A DNA stretch of 64,000 nt, from assembly GCF_002419965.1 (NCBI RefSeq), contig NZ_DIHC01000015.1:116671-180670 (forward strand). Reading direction: 5' to 3'. A program made the position numbers and the translations under genes. The stretch comes from Pseudomonas sp. UBA5706 (GTDB taxonomy: Bacteria > Pseudomonadota > Gammaproteobacteria > Pseudomonadales > Pseudomonadaceae). A model generated the notes under the pieces. That model had not been told where the DNA came from, ran no database searches, and saw only the letters and a program-made list of their open reading frames with translations. Every line of letters starts with the position of its first letter. Position 1 is the first letter of the stretch. Below, piece after piece: positions 1-8,328 of the stretch.

Positions 1-156
1 CATGACACGTACCTCGATCCGGGTAAGAAATGCTTTTTCTGACGGACAGAGTGAGTGTAGGTCGGTATTCCGGTAGCGCCCTATCAATCGAGATTGAATG
101 TTTTTATCGATAAGCGGGATGTGGCGACAATTCACCGATGGTCGAGTCGGCAGCAG

Positions 157-1044
157 CTACAGGTTGCGCGTGGCCGCCTGTGCCAGCAGCCAATCGAGCA
201 GTTCGCGCACCTGTGGCGTCGATGTCGCACGATCTGGATAGACGAAGTAATACGCGGCGCCTGTCTTCACCCTAAGATCGAAGGGCGTAATCAGACGCCC
301 GGCGCTCAGGTCCTCGCCGATCAGCGACCAGTCGCCCATAGCCATGCCAGAGCCTTGGGAGGCAACGGTCATCGCCAGATCCATGGTGTCGAAGTGCTGT
401 CCCTTGCCCATGTTACTCAGCCGCGTGCCGGCCGCTCTGAGCCAGTGAGCCCAATCCTGCTCATCCAGGGTGGGGTGCAGCAGCATGTGCTGCTCCAGAT
501 CGCTCGGCCGCTCCAGTGTCTGCGAGCCGCCCAGCAGCGAGGGTGCGCACACGGGTGTCAGCTGTTCATCGAACAGGCGATGAACTTCATGAGAGCCTTC
601 GGGGTGGCCTCCGTAGACGACTGCGGCGTCGAATCGCTCGCGACGAAAATCCACCTCGTGAGCGATGGTGGTGGTCAATTCCACGGGGACGTCGGGGCGT
701 TCTTTCTGCCATTGCAGCAGACGCGGCAGCAGCCAGCGCGTGATACAGGTCGGAGCCTTGAGCTGCAAGGTCTGTTGCCCGGTTTCAAGCTGCTCCACCG
801 CTTCCTCGATCAAGCCAAAGACCTGCTCGATACGCGGAAAGAGTTCGCGCCCTTGAGGCGTCAGGCTCAACCCCCGGGCCTCTCGGTAGAACAGGCGGTG
901 ACCCAGATGGCTTTCCAGCCCTGAAATCTGTCGGCTGACCGCGCCTTGGGTAATGTGAAGCGTCTGCGCCGCCCGTGTGAAGTTGCAGCAGCGCGCCGTG
1001 ATCAGGAAAGTGTGCAGCGCCGACAGAGGGGGCAGACGTTTCAT
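157..1044 (-). CDS. LysR-family transcriptional regulator (GcvA-like)
   Basis: A 295-residue protein of normal LysR length. The N-terminal winged helix-turn-helix spans about residues 5-64, with the recognition segment reading ITQGAVSRQISGLE; the effector-binding domain follows from about residue 90. The start at 1044 gives the usual N-terminus MKRLPPLSALHTF; the frame stays open upstream to 1200 but that extension is low-complexity and runs into a tandem repeat. The gene is divergent from the decarboxylase gene starting at 1225, so it is inferred to control that gene and the aldehyde dehydrogenase behind it. The inducer is unknown. Confidence 0.85.
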   Translation of the reverse strand: MKRLPPLSALHTFLITARCCNFTRAAQTLHITQGAVSRQISGLESHLGHRLFYREARGLSLTPQGRELFPRIEQVFGLIEEAVEQLETGQQTLQLKAPTCITRWLLPRLLQWQKERPDVPVELTTTIAHEVDFRRERFDAAVVYGGHPEGSHEVHRLFDEQLTPVCAPSLLGGSQTLERPSDLEQHMLLHPTLDEQDWAHWLRAAGTRLSNMGKGQHFDTMDLAMTVASQGSGMAMGDWSLIGEDLSAGRLITPFDLRVKTGAAYYFVYPDRATSTPQVRELLDWLLAQAATRNL

Positions 1045-1140
1045 AAAGGGTCGCAGGCATGAGCAGAGGACATGGCTAAGCATGACATTTTTTGCGTTGT
1101 CACCGATATCTCCCGACGGTTTCAATGATTGCCATACAGC

Positions 1141-1192
1141 GCGCCTGGCATAACGGGTGCAGGCGCCTGGCATAACGGGTGCAGGCGCCTGG
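1141..1192. repeat. 22-bp tandem direct repeat in a divergent promoter region
   Basis: Two perfect copies of a 22-bp unit (1141-1162 and 1163-1184) are followed by the first 8 bases of a third. The unit begins GCGCCTGGCATAACGGGTGC. It lies between the LysR gene and its divergent neighbour, about 33 bp before the start codon at 1225. It may be a duplicated operator or a slippage product. Confidence 0.85.
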
Positions 1193-1224
1193 AAAACCAT
1201 TTCAAGCGTGAATAAGGTCCAGAC

Positions 1225-2862
1225 ATGGCAACGTGCGGCGAAGTATTGGTCAAGTTACTTGAGGGGTATGAGGTCCAGAGGGTGTTCGGCATTCCCGGTG
1301 TGCATACGGTTGAACTGTACCGCGGGCTTGCCGGCTCCTCGATCCAGCACGTGACCCCTCGCCACGAACAGGGCGCCGGGTTCATGGCCGATGGCTACGC
1401 ACGCACCAGCGGCAAGCCTGGAGTGTGCTTCATCATTACCGGCCCCGGCATGACCAACATCACCACTGCGATGGGCCAGGCTTACGCCGACTCGATTCCG
1501 ATGCTGGTGATTTCCAGCGTTCAGTCGCGCAGCCAGCTGGGCGGCGGTCGCGGCAAGTTGCACGAATTACCGGCGCAAGGGGCATTGGTCGCAGGCGTTG
1601 CCGCGTTTTCCCATACCTTGATGTCGGCGGCCGAGCTACCGGCGGTGTTGGCGCGCGCCTTCGCATTGTTCCGGGCCGGCCGTCCGCGCCCGGTACACAT
1701 CGAAATCCCGCTGGACGTACTGATTGAAAACGCCGACGAACTGCTCGCCAGTGAGCCCGTGTCGGTGACCCGCGCCGGTCCTGCCCCGGCTGCGATCGAA
1801 CACATGGCCAGCCTGCTCGCCAATGCCAGGCGTCCGTTGATACTTGCCGGAGGCGGCGCCATCGATGCCGCTGCGGCGCTGACGCAACTGGCTGCAAAAC
1901 TCGACGCGCCGGTCGCGCTGACCATCAACGCCAAAGGCATGCTGCCCTCCAGCCACCCGCTCTTGATCGGCTCGACGCAGTCCCTTGACCCGACGCGGGA
2001 GATCATCGAAAGCGCCGATGTCGTCCTGGCGATCGGCACCGAACTGGCGGAAACCGATTACGACATCACCTTCCAGGGCCACTTCAAGATCCCCGGTACG
2101 CTGCTGCGCATCGACATCGACCCGGACCAGACGGTGCGCAATTTTCCGCCGAAAGTGGCGCTGGTGTCTGACGCGCAGATGGCGGCGCAAGCCCTGCTGG
2201 CCGCATTGAGCGAGCACCCGTTGGCTCAACGTGGGAGCGATTGGGGGCACAAACGCGTTGCTGCGCTGAAAGCCACACTGGATGCCTCATGGGATGAGCC
2301 TACACGCGCACAGACGCTTTTCCTGCAGACGGTGTTGGACGTGCTTCCCGAGCTTGTCATCGTCGGCGACTCGACCCAGCCGGTTTACACCGGCAACCTG
2401 ACGCTGAATAGGGACCAGCCGCGGCGCTGGTTCAACTCTTCCACCGGCTACGGCACTCTTGGGTATGCCTTGCCGGCCGCAGTTGGCGCCTGGCTAGGCA
2501 GTCAGGATGCCGGTCAGGGTCTTCCCGTGGCGTGTCTGATCGGTGATGGCGGACTGCAGTTCACCCTCTCGGAACTGGCCAGCGGCGTGGAAGCACGCAC
2601 GCCGATCGTTGTCCTGCTGTGGAACAACCAAGGATATGAAGAGATAAAAAAATACATGGTCAACCGCGCGATCGAGCCCGTCGGCGTGGACATTCATACC
2701 CCGGACTTCATCGGTGTCGCCAAGGCGCTGGGCTGTGCGGCTGAAGCGGTCAGCGGCATCGAGGCATTGAAAACGGCCCTGAATGCGACAAAGGGACGGC
2801 AAGGGCCAAGTGTCATTGAAATCGACCAGCGTGGCTGGATGAAAGGGTTGAAAGCATCATGA
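1225..2862 (+). CDS. Thiamine-pyrophosphate enzyme, AruI-like 5-guanidino-2-oxopentanoate decarboxylase
   Basis: A 545-residue three-domain TPP enzyme of the acetolactate synthase family. The N-terminal pyrimidine-binding domain carries the activating glutamate in RHEQGAGFMADGYA (around residue 47), a central domain follows, and the C-terminal domain has the TPP/Mg motif GDGG...NN (about residues 438-467). The start VFGIPGVHTVELYRGL closely resembles Pseudomonas AruI, which decarboxylates 2-ketoarginine to 4-guanidinobutyraldehyde in the arginine transaminase pathway. The next gene is an aldehyde dehydrogenase overlapping by 4 bp, which fits oxidation of that aldehyde. A ribosome site AAGG lies 7 bp before the ATG. 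The substrate is inferred; another 2-oxoacid is possible. Confidence 0.7.
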   Translation: MATCGEVLVKLLEGYEVQRVFGIPGVHTVELYRGLAGSSIQHVTPRHEQGAGFMADGYARTSGKPGVCFIITGPGMTNITTAMGQAYADSIPMLVISSVQSRSQLGGGRGKLHELPAQGALVAGVAAFSHTLMSAAELPAVLARAFALFRAGRPRPVHIEIPLDVLIENADELLASEPVSVTRAGPAPAAIEHMASLLANARRPLILAGGGAIDAAAALTQLAAKLDAPVALTINAKGMLPSSHPLLIGSTQSLDPTREIIESADVVLAIGTELAETDYDITFQGHFKIPGTLLRIDIDPDQTVRNFPPKVALVSDAQMAAQALLAALSEHPLAQRGSDWGHKRVAALKATLDASWDEPTRAQTLFLQTVLDVLPELVIVGDSTQPVYTGNLTLNRDQPRRWFNSSTGYGTLGYALPAAVGAWLGSQDAGQGLPVACLIGDGGLQFTLSELASGVEARTPIVVLLWNNQGYEEIKKYMVNRAIEPVGVDIHTPDFIGVAKALGCAAEAVSGIEALKTALNATKGRQGPSVIEIDQRGWMKGLKAS

Positions 2863-4319
2863 GTGAAACGACTGGGGTGAGTCCGGTTTTGGCGGGTCTG
2901 TACATCGACGGACAATGGCGCGCCGGTGGTGAGCCGTTGACAGTGATCAATCCGTCCACCGAAGAACGGTTGGCGGTCATCACGGGCGGCGATGCTCTCG
3001 CAGTGGACCAAGCGGTACACGCTGCGCAGTCTGCGTTTGGTGCCTGGTCGAAAGCCACCGGTGCGGCACGGGCCATAATGCTGCGCAGGATCGCCAACGG
3101 GGTGGCGGCGCGTCGCGAACGGCTAATGACGCTGCAGTCGAACAACAATGGCAAACCCGGATTCGAGGCGGCCATCGATGTTGACGATGTGATCGCCACT
3201 TTCAACTACTACGCCGATCTGGCTGAAACGTCGGACGGCCAACAAAACCAGGCGGTCGTGGTGCCGAGCGAGGCGTTCAGTGCCCACCTGCGCCGTGAGC
3301 CTTGCGGGATTGTCGGGCTGATCGTGCCGTGGAACTTCCCGATGGTCACCACCGCGTGGAAAGTCGCGCCAGCGCTGGCTGCAGGGTGCTGCGTGCTGCT
3401 CAAACCCTCGGAAGTCACGCCCTTGGCCGAGCTTGAGTTAGCGCAGGTCATTGCCGACAGCGGCCTGCCAAGGGGCGTTTTCAACGTGGTCTGTGGTACC
3501 GGCCTGGCCGTCGGCGCGCCAATGTCGGCGCACCCCGGTATTGCCAAGGTGTCCTTCACCGGCAGCAACGCGGTGGGTGTGCAGGTCATGCAGCGTGCAG
3601 CACAAACCGTGAAAGGCGTGAGCCTTGAGCTGGGCGGCAAGTCTTCGTTGCTGGTGATGGCCGATGCCGACCTGGACCTGGCGGTAGAACTGGCCATTGG
3701 CGGCGGCTACTTCAACGCCGGGCAGATGTGTTCGGCCACCAGTCGCGTGCTGGTGGCGCAGGAGTTGTTGGAGCGTTTCCTGCAACGCCTTGTGGTCAAG
3801 GCGCAGTCGATCAGGGTGGGCGGGCCTTTGCAGGAGGGCGCCGAGATGGGGCCGTTGGTCAATCAGGCGCACTATCAGCGGGTGATCGAGCATATCGAGG
3901 CCGGGAAGAGGGCCGGTGCGCGGCTGCTTTGCGGGGGTGTACGCCCGGCGGCGCAGGCTCGTGGCTATTTTCTTGAGCCTGCGGTATTCACTGAAGTGCC
4001 TTTGGACAGCGCGCTATGGCAGGAGGAGATCTTCGGCCCGGTGCTATGTGTGCGCGCATTCGGCAGCGAAGCCGAGGCCGTGGCCCTGGCCAACGACACG
4101 CGCTTTGGGCTGGTGGCCAGCGTGGTCAGCGGCAGCAGCGAAACGGCCGATCGCGTCGCCAATGGGTTGCAGGCAGGGTTGGTCTGGATCAATGCCCCGC
4201 AGGTGATCTTCCCGCAGACCGCCTGGGGTGGCTACAAGCAGAGCAGTCTTGGGCGCGAGCTGGGGCCTTGGGGCATGCAGGCGTTTCAGGAAGTAAAGCA
4301 TGTGGTGCGCGCGCTTTGA
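2859..4319 (+). CDS. NAD(P)-dependent aldehyde dehydrogenase
   Basis: A 486-residue aldehyde dehydrogenase with the full set of family motifs: PWNFPMVTTAWKVAPALAAG in the cofactor domain, FTGSNAVG, ELGGKSS with the general-base glutamate, GQMCSATS with the catalytic cysteine at residue 291, and EEIFGPVL. Its ATG overlaps the stop of the decarboxylase gene (ATGA), indicating translational coupling. From context it probably oxidises the aldehyde made by that decarboxylase, such as 4-guanidinobutyraldehyde to 4-guanidinobutanoate. By sequence alone it could equally be a betaine-aldehyde or gamma-aminobutyraldehyde dehydrogenase. Confidence 0.85.
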   Translation: MSETTGVSPVLAGLYIDGQWRAGGEPLTVINPSTEERLAVITGGDALAVDQAVHAAQSAFGAWSKATGAARAIMLRRIANGVAARRERLMTLQSNNNGKPGFEAAIDVDDVIATFNYYADLAETSDGQQNQAVVVPSEAFSAHLRREPCGIVGLIVPWNFPMVTTAWKVAPALAAGCCVLLKPSEVTPLAELELAQVIADSGLPRGVFNVVCGTGLAVGAPMSAHPGIAKVSFTGSNAVGVQVMQRAAQTVKGVSLELGGKSSLLVMADADLDLAVELAIGGGYFNAGQMCSATSRVLVAQELLERFLQRLVVKAQSIRVGGPLQEGAEMGPLVNQAHYQRVIEHIEAGKRAGARLLCGGVRPAAQARGYFLEPAVFTEVPLDSALWQEEIFGPVLCVRAFGSEAEAVALANDTRFGLVASVVSGSSETADRVANGLQAGLVWINAPQVIFPQTAWGGYKQSSLGRELGPWGMQAFQEVKHVVRAL

Positions 4320-5285
4320 TCAGAGCGCTTTGCGCAGGCGCGCCAGGTCACGCAACGGTGGCGCGCCGAACAGGCGACTGTATTCACGGCTGAACTGGGA
4401 CGGGCTCTCGTAGCCCACCCGGTAACCGGCTGCCGACGCTTCCAGGCCGTCCGCCAGCATCAGGCGACGGGCCTCTTGCAACCGGAGCTGTTTCTGGTAT
4501 TGCAACGGACTCATGGCGGTCACGGCCTTGAAACGGTGGTGCAAGGTGGACACGCTCAGGTTTGCTTGCCGGGCCAGGTCTTCAATGCGTAACGGTTGCT
4601 GGAAGTGCTCGTTCAGCCACTTGATCGCTTGTGTCACACGATGCGTCTGACAGTTGGCGATCGCAATTTCGTATAGCCGATAACCTTCGCTCCCGCGCAG
4701 CAGCCGGTAGAGAATTTCACGTGTGATCAGTGGCGCGAGCATGGGGATGTCTTTCGGGCTGTCGAGCAGGCGGATGAGTCGGAGCACCGCATCCAGCAAC
4801 TGCGATTCGATTCGCTCGACATACATGCCACGACCACTGGGATGCGTAGGCACGCTCATGGGACCGGCTTGTGCGATCAGGGCATTAATGTCGGCTGGGT
4901 CGATATCAAGGCGCATGGCCAGGTGTGGATCTTCGGGCGTGGCATAGATGACCTTGCCGCTGATCGGCAGCGCAACCGACACCACCAGATAATTCAGTGG
5001 ATCGTAGGTGAGCAGCTCGCCGCCCAGCGTCACATCCTTTCGGCCCTGGGCCATGATGCACAGCGCAGGCTGTACCAGGCCCGGCACCGACTGCAGCGGG
5101 CGATCATGGCGCACCATGAACAACGATTTGATCCCGGTCTGGAAGGTGCCATCGCTGGGGGCGTGGCGGCGAATCAACGTCGCCAGTTCCGCGCGCTGTT
5201 GCTCCATGTGCGCGCTGAGCGCGGGGGGCGGCAGCGTCTCTGGCAAGGCGTCCGGCATGGCGGCAGCCGAGGCGGGTGGCAACAT
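4320..5285 (-). CDS. AraC-family transcriptional regulator with AraC_N domain
   Basis: A 321-residue regulator. The N-terminal half matches the AraC_N type (motifs FMVRHDRPLQSVPGLVQPALCIMAQGRK and PLNYLVVSVALP in pieces), and the C-terminal ~100 residues hold two helix-turn-helix units (IEDLARQANLSVSTLHHRFK and a second ending YESPSQFSREYSRLFG). The start at 5285 is preceded by GAGGAG six bases upstream; an in-frame ATG at 5333 lacks such a site. The stop codon abuts the stop of the aldehyde dehydrogenase gene, so the two are convergent with no spacer. The target is unknown. Confidence 0.82.
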   Translation of the reverse strand: MLPPASAAAMPDALPETLPPPALSAHMEQQRAELATLIRRHAPSDGTFQTGIKSLFMVRHDRPLQSVPGLVQPALCIMAQGRKDVTLGGELLTYDPLNYLVVSVALPISGKVIYATPEDPHLAMRLDIDPADINALIAQAGPMSVPTHPSGRGMYVERIESQLLDAVLRLIRLLDSPKDIPMLAPLITREILYRLLRGSEGYRLYEIAIANCQTHRVTQAIKWLNEHFQQPLRIEDLARQANLSVSTLHHRFKAVTAMSPLQYQKQLRLQEARRLMLADGLEASAAGYRVGYESPSQFSREYSRLFGAPPLRDLARLRKAL

Positions 5286-5629
5286 GAGGAACTCCTCTGG
5301 CGAGCGTTGGTGCACATGGCTTGAGTGCGACATAGCTTATTTTTGTGCAAGTGCGAGCGTTAGGCGAATCCTATCGAATGATTGCCTGATTCTGCCGCAG
5401 GATCACTCCGGCGCCGACCCAGCGTGTCCAGTGAAGGGCCCGATTGCTCGAAAGTCCCGTTTGCGCGATCGAAGGTCCGGCGGGTCCAAGTTGCCGTCGC
5501 GCCGTACTCGCGCAGCATCAGGCAATAACCGGGCAGTATCCGGCTATCGGGCGTAACGTCCTGGCCCCTAATCTGCACGCCTGGCCGCAATCTCTTTTCG
5601 TGGGCGGCCGATCAAAAGGAGCCCCTATC
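5286..5629. other. Intergenic region without a supported gene
   Basis: This 344-bp stretch separates two divergently transcribed genes and should hold both promoters. A minus-strand open frame around 5360-5590 has protein-like composition in part but no ribosome site and no recognised motif, so it is not called. I see no clear sigma-70 boxes or terminators. Confidence 0.5.
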
Positions 5630-5956
5630 ATGCACAACCCTTGTGTCGTGACCCACCTGGTTTCCCTTCGCGCCAGTGCAGGAAACAGTGCCCTGCTGGG
5701 TGCACGCTTGAACACCCTGGTCGAGACGGCTTCCAACGCCCCTGGAAGCCTGAACTTTGCCTTGCACAAGTCCATGACCGAGGAGAGCGTTTGGTTGGTC
5801 AGCGGGATGTGGGTGGATGCGTCGGCGATGAATGACTGGTTCACCTCACCGGAGCTTGGAATCTTTGCCGAGTTGGTGGCTGAAAGGTTGGTGAGCAGCC
5901 TGGATTTTCGAACATTCGCCAATGTGACCACGGCCCAGGCCCGGACTGCCCAGTAG
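5630..5956 (+). CDS. Antibiotic-biosynthesis-monooxygenase (ABM) domain protein
   Basis: A 108-residue single-domain protein. Its ferredoxin-like ABM pattern is visible: an N-terminal beta strand VVTHLVSLRAS, a helix over about residues 20-38, then the typical ending SPELGIFAELVAERLV followed by LDFRTF. Such proteins are small cofactor-free monooxygenases or quinone-acting enzymes that work as dimers. The start at 5630 has a good ribosome site AAAGGAG; the frame is open further upstream but without one. No operon partner is evident, since the next gene starts 104 bp downstream. Confidence 0.68.
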   Translation: MHNPCVVTHLVSLRASAGNSALLGARLNTLVETASNAPGSLNFALHKSMTEESVWLVSGMWVDASAMNDWFTSPELGIFAELVAERLVSSLDFRTFANVTTAQARTAQ

Positions 5957-6060
5957 ACGTCGTCTAGCGTGTGCGGCTGACGGGCCAAAAAATCCAGCGC
6001 CTGATCGCTTTCTCGGGTTTAAAATCCTCGCCTTTCCCTTCAAGGCAGGACGTTCTCTAC

Positions 6061-6300
6061 ATGGCACGCAAAGAATTCCAACACCACGAAGCCGTTTCCG
6101 CTGCCGTGCGCGGTGATGAAGGTTATGGCGCGGCAATCGCGGTCAAAGGCCTGGGCGCCACTGGCGCGCCCGCGTTTCATCGAGTGCTGCAGGATCGGAC
6201 ATTCAAGACCGCGATGGCTGCGGATCAAGCCGCTGTGGATGAACTGGAGCGGCTGATGGACGTGACCCCTGAAGGCGAACTGATGTTTGCTCAGGATTGA
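6061..6300 (+). CDS. Small conserved-looking hypothetical protein
   Basis: A 79-residue soluble protein (starts MARKEFQHHEAVSAAV, ends GELMFAQD) with alternating charged and alanine-rich helices and no transmembrane segment. An AAGGCAGGA sequence lies upstream of the ATG at a longish distance. Codon usage matches its neighbours. Its stop abuts the stop of the convergent flavin reductase gene. I do not recognise a family, so no function is given. Confidence 0.55.
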   Translation: MARKEFQHHEAVSAAVRGDEGYGAAIAVKGLGATGAPAFHRVLQDRTFKTAMAADQAAVDELERLMDVTPEGELMFAQD

Positions 6301-6924
6301 TCAGGCTTTTGGCCGGTACATTTTGAACAGCGATTCGGGGCTCAGCTGGAAATAATCAGCCGGGCCGCCACCACGCAGGATCGGCTCACCGGCTGCGGTG
6401 TCGTAGATGCCCTCTTTAAGCAGCCGCTTGGCGATATGAATCGCCACCACTTCTCCCAGAATCAACCAACTCGGTACGACTTCCTTGTCGGCACGCTGCA
6501 ATTGGACGATCTGGGTCACTTTGCATTCGAATGCCACGGGCGTTTCTTTCACTCTGGGCACCGAGACGATGCGTGAAGGTTCTGCGGTGAGGTTGGCCAG
6601 CTCGAACTCATTGACGTCTGGCGCCACTGCGGCGCAGCTCAGGTTCATTTGTTCGGCGAGGGGGCGTGTGGCGAGGTTCCAGACGAACTCGCCAGTCTGC
6701 TCGATGTTGTTCAGGCTGTCTTTGCGCCCCACGCTGCAGAAGCCAATGATCGGCGGAATGTAATTGAACGCGTTAAAGAAGCTGTAGGGGGCAAGGTTAA
6801 GTTTGCCTTGAGCATCGTGGGATGAAATCCAGCCGATGGGGCGAGGGCCGACGATAGCGTTGAACGGATCGTGGGGCAGGCCGTGGCCTTTGGAGGGTTC
6901 GTAGAAATGAATATCGTCTGACAT
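6301..6924 (-). CDS. Flavin reductase-like FMN-binding split-barrel protein
   Basis: A 207-residue protein with the flavin-reductase-like split barrel: NAIVGPRPIGWISSHDAQGK (strand and FMN phosphate contact region), LAPYSFFNAF, a GRKDSLNNIEQTGEFVWNLA segment, and a C-terminal LRGGGPADYF. Family members bind FMN and reduce it with NAD(P)H, or act as FMN-dependent oxidoreductases. The start at 6924 has a ribosome site CAGGAAG five bases upstream and yields the typical MSDDIHFYEP N-terminus. It appears monocistronic; the partner oxygenase, if any, is not in the window. Confidence 0.78.
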   Translation of the reverse strand: MSDDIHFYEPSKGHGLPHDPFNAIVGPRPIGWISSHDAQGKLNLAPYSFFNAFNYIPPIIGFCSVGRKDSLNNIEQTGEFVWNLATRPLAEQMNLSCAAVAPDVNEFELANLTAEPSRIVSVPRVKETPVAFECKVTQIVQLQRADKEVVPSWLILGEVVAIHIAKRLLKEGIYDTAAGEPILRGGGPADYFQLSPESLFKMYRPKA

Positions 6925-7121
6925 GGCGGCTTCCTGAGCAGTTGAGTCGACAGGGCCAAGGAACACCATGCCTGTCGAAATGCAGCTCGTCATAGTGCTA
7001 GGCATTGAATCGGGATGCCAGACCTTGCGCAGTTGTTGCTTTGAAAAGGCAGCTCAGGGGCCTGCGAAGCAGGGGAGGGTCAGCGTTCATGCTTGCAAAA
7101 TGGCCGCTCCTGGACAAAGGC

Positions 7122-7148
7122 AAAAAAAAGCCCGACATCAGTCGGGCT
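7122..7148 (-). terminator. Rho-independent terminator of the first repeat-protein gene
   Basis: On the minus strand an 8-bp perfect stem AGCCCGAC/GTCGGGCT with a 4-base loop is followed by a run of Ts. It sits 40 bp after the stop of the gene at 7188-7511. Confidence 0.9.
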
Positions 7149-7187
7149 ACAAAGGGAGTTCAGGAGGTGGAACGTGTAAAGCGGTGA

Positions 7188-7511
7188 TCAGCTAACGCGG
7201 TTGTTGCCTACGCGATCAGCACCATCGGCAGCAAGGCGGTTGGCACCGATGTGGTCGGCACCGTCGGCAGCCTGGCGATTGTTGCCTACGCGATCAGCGC
7301 CGTCGGCAGCAAGGCGGTTGGCACCGATGTGGTCGGCGCCATCGGAAGCCTGGCGGTAAGTACCGGTGTGCGAGGCGTTAGTGTGAGAAGAACCACCCTC
7401 GGCGATTACGGTGCCAGTCAATACCGAGTGAGTATCAGAAACAGGCAGAGCAAATGCGCTCGACGCCAGAATCGACAGACTAAACGCAAATACAAGATTC
7501 GAAGTTTTCAT
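7188..7511 (-). CDS. Small secreted protein of 13-residue tandem repeats (paralogue 1)
   Basis: A 107-residue protein. A Sec signal peptide (MKTSNLVFAFSLSILASSAFA, cut after AFA, about residues 1-21) precedes a short linker and four 13-residue repeats of the form R-x-A-(A/S)-D-G-A-D-(H/R)-(I/V)-G-(A/N)-N. The repeats alternate between DHIGAN and DRVGNN forms, so the true period is 26 residues. The ribosome site GGAG lies eight bases before the ATG. The gene is a single-gene unit with its own terminator, and a paralogue follows at 7932-8252. The predicted location is periplasmic or extracellular. No enzymatic motif is visible. Asp/Asn/Gly-rich repeats might bind metal, but that is speculation. 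Confidence 0.8.
   Translation of the reverse strand: MKTSNLVFAFSLSILASSAFALPVSDTHSVLTGTVIAEGGSSHTNASHTGTYRQASDGADHIGANRLAADGADRVGNNRQAADGADHIGANRLAADGADRVGNNRVS
7200..7355. repeat. 78-bp tandem duplication inside the repeat-protein gene
   Basis: Two 78-bp copies (7200-7277 and 7278-7355), nearly identical in DNA sequence, each encode two 13-residue units. The higher identity between 78-bp copies than between neighbouring 39-bp units indicates a recent duplication of a two-unit block. Confidence 0.8.
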
Positions 7512-7587
7512 GATGGTAGCTCCACAGAAGTTCAATAGTTTTTCGCTTGGCTATGAAGCTAAGTCTACGCGTATAGGGATTAAGGAG

Positions 7588-7628
7588 AAGTTAACAGCAT
7601 TACTAACGATCATCGCTAAAAATGATAG
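7588..7628 (-). promoter_or_regulatory. Conserved 41-bp upstream block, copy 1
   Basis: This block matches 8329-8369 at 35 of 41 positions. It contains the palindromic core CGATCATCG and a TTAAC segment. It lies 77 bp upstream of the ATG at 7511, exactly the same distance as the other copy from its gene. It probably holds an operator and part of the promoter. Confidence 0.65.
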
Positions 7629-7881
7629 TTGCCCGCAGCGCCCGGTTTTAAAGCGCTCCAGCGGTTTTTGTTCTGCAATGGGGCGATTTATGGCAAAACG
7701 GACAGATTTTCCCCTTGACAATTTTTATATTTAATGATCGAAGTTTCTGGTTTGCGACCTATGAAGTGCTTAAGAAGGTTGCCTCGTTAGGCATGGCCTG
7801 ATTCACGACGCCATGGGGCGCGACCGCCAGTGACCTGCGAGCCCACTGCAACCGGGCCTTGTGGCGCTATGTTGAAACTGG

Positions 7882-7908
7882 AAAAACTAAGCCCGGCATA
7901 AGCCGGGC
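7882..7908 (-). terminator. Rho-independent terminator of the second repeat-protein gene
   Basis: On the minus strand a 7-bp GC stem GCCCGGC/GCCGGGC with a 4-base loop is followed by TTAGTTTTT. It lies just after the gene at 7932-8252. Confidence 0.85.
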
Positions 7909-7931
7909 GGGAACAGAGAGCGGTGAGGGTA

Positions 7932-8252
7932 TCAGCTCTGACGATTTGCACCTACGTGATCAGCGCCATCGGCGGCGAGTCGATTTGCACCAACATGGTC
8001 CGCACCGTCGGCGGCAACGCGGTTGGCACCAACGTGATCAGAACCATCGGCGGCAACACGGTTGGCGCCTACGTGGTTTGCACCATCACTGGCAAGGCGA
8101 CCGATGTTGGTGTGCGAAGAACCGTTTTCGGCAACTACGGGTGCATGGGTATAGTGGTGCGTATCCATGACGGGAAGCGCGAAAGCGCTAGTTGCCAGGA
8201 TAGAGAAAGCAAGGCCGAAAATGAGTTTGTTAGTGTGGATATTGGCTTTCAT
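7932..8252 (-). CDS. Small secreted protein of 13-residue tandem repeats (paralogue 2)
   Basis: A 106-residue paralogue of the protein at 7188-7511. A signal peptide (cleavage after SAFA, about residue 25) is followed by a histidine-containing linker and four 13-residue units, mostly RVAADGADHVGAN. Unlike paralogue 1 the repeats are uniform rather than alternating. GGAG lies eight bases before the ATG. It has its own terminator and a 41-bp upstream block shared with paralogue 1, so the pair arose by duplication of a whole transcription unit. Exported location is predicted; function unknown. Confidence 0.8.
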   Translation of the reverse strand: MKANIHTNKLIFGLAFSILATSAFALPVMDTHHYTHAPVVAENGSSHTNIGRLASDGANHVGANRVAADGSDHVGANRVAADGADHVGANRLAADGADHVGANRQS

Positions 8253-8328
8253 GACAGTGACTCCAGATCAATTTAATGTGTGGGTGACTCGATATGGAGT
8301 TAACTTTACTCGGCGCTTGCTTATTAAA

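Noticed and set aside
1..24. ATG on the minus strand at bases 3-1 with GAGG upstream, perhaps the start of a gene to the left
   Set aside because: Only the start codon would be inside the window, so coding potential cannot be judged.
5360..5590. A 76-codon minus-strand frame before the ABM gene
   Set aside because: Part of the translation looks protein-like, but no start signal, domain or homologue is recognisable; it may be a relic but cannot be supported.
7714..7735. TTGACA followed by AT-rich DNA on the plus strand
   Set aside because: No -10 box lies at a suitable distance and no plus-strand gene follows; the genes on both sides are on the minus strand.
7200..8100. Regular direct repeats that could suggest a CRISPR array
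   Set aside because: The repeats keep a 39-bp coding period, have no unique spacers, and lie within frames with signal peptides and ribosome sites; no cas genes are present.
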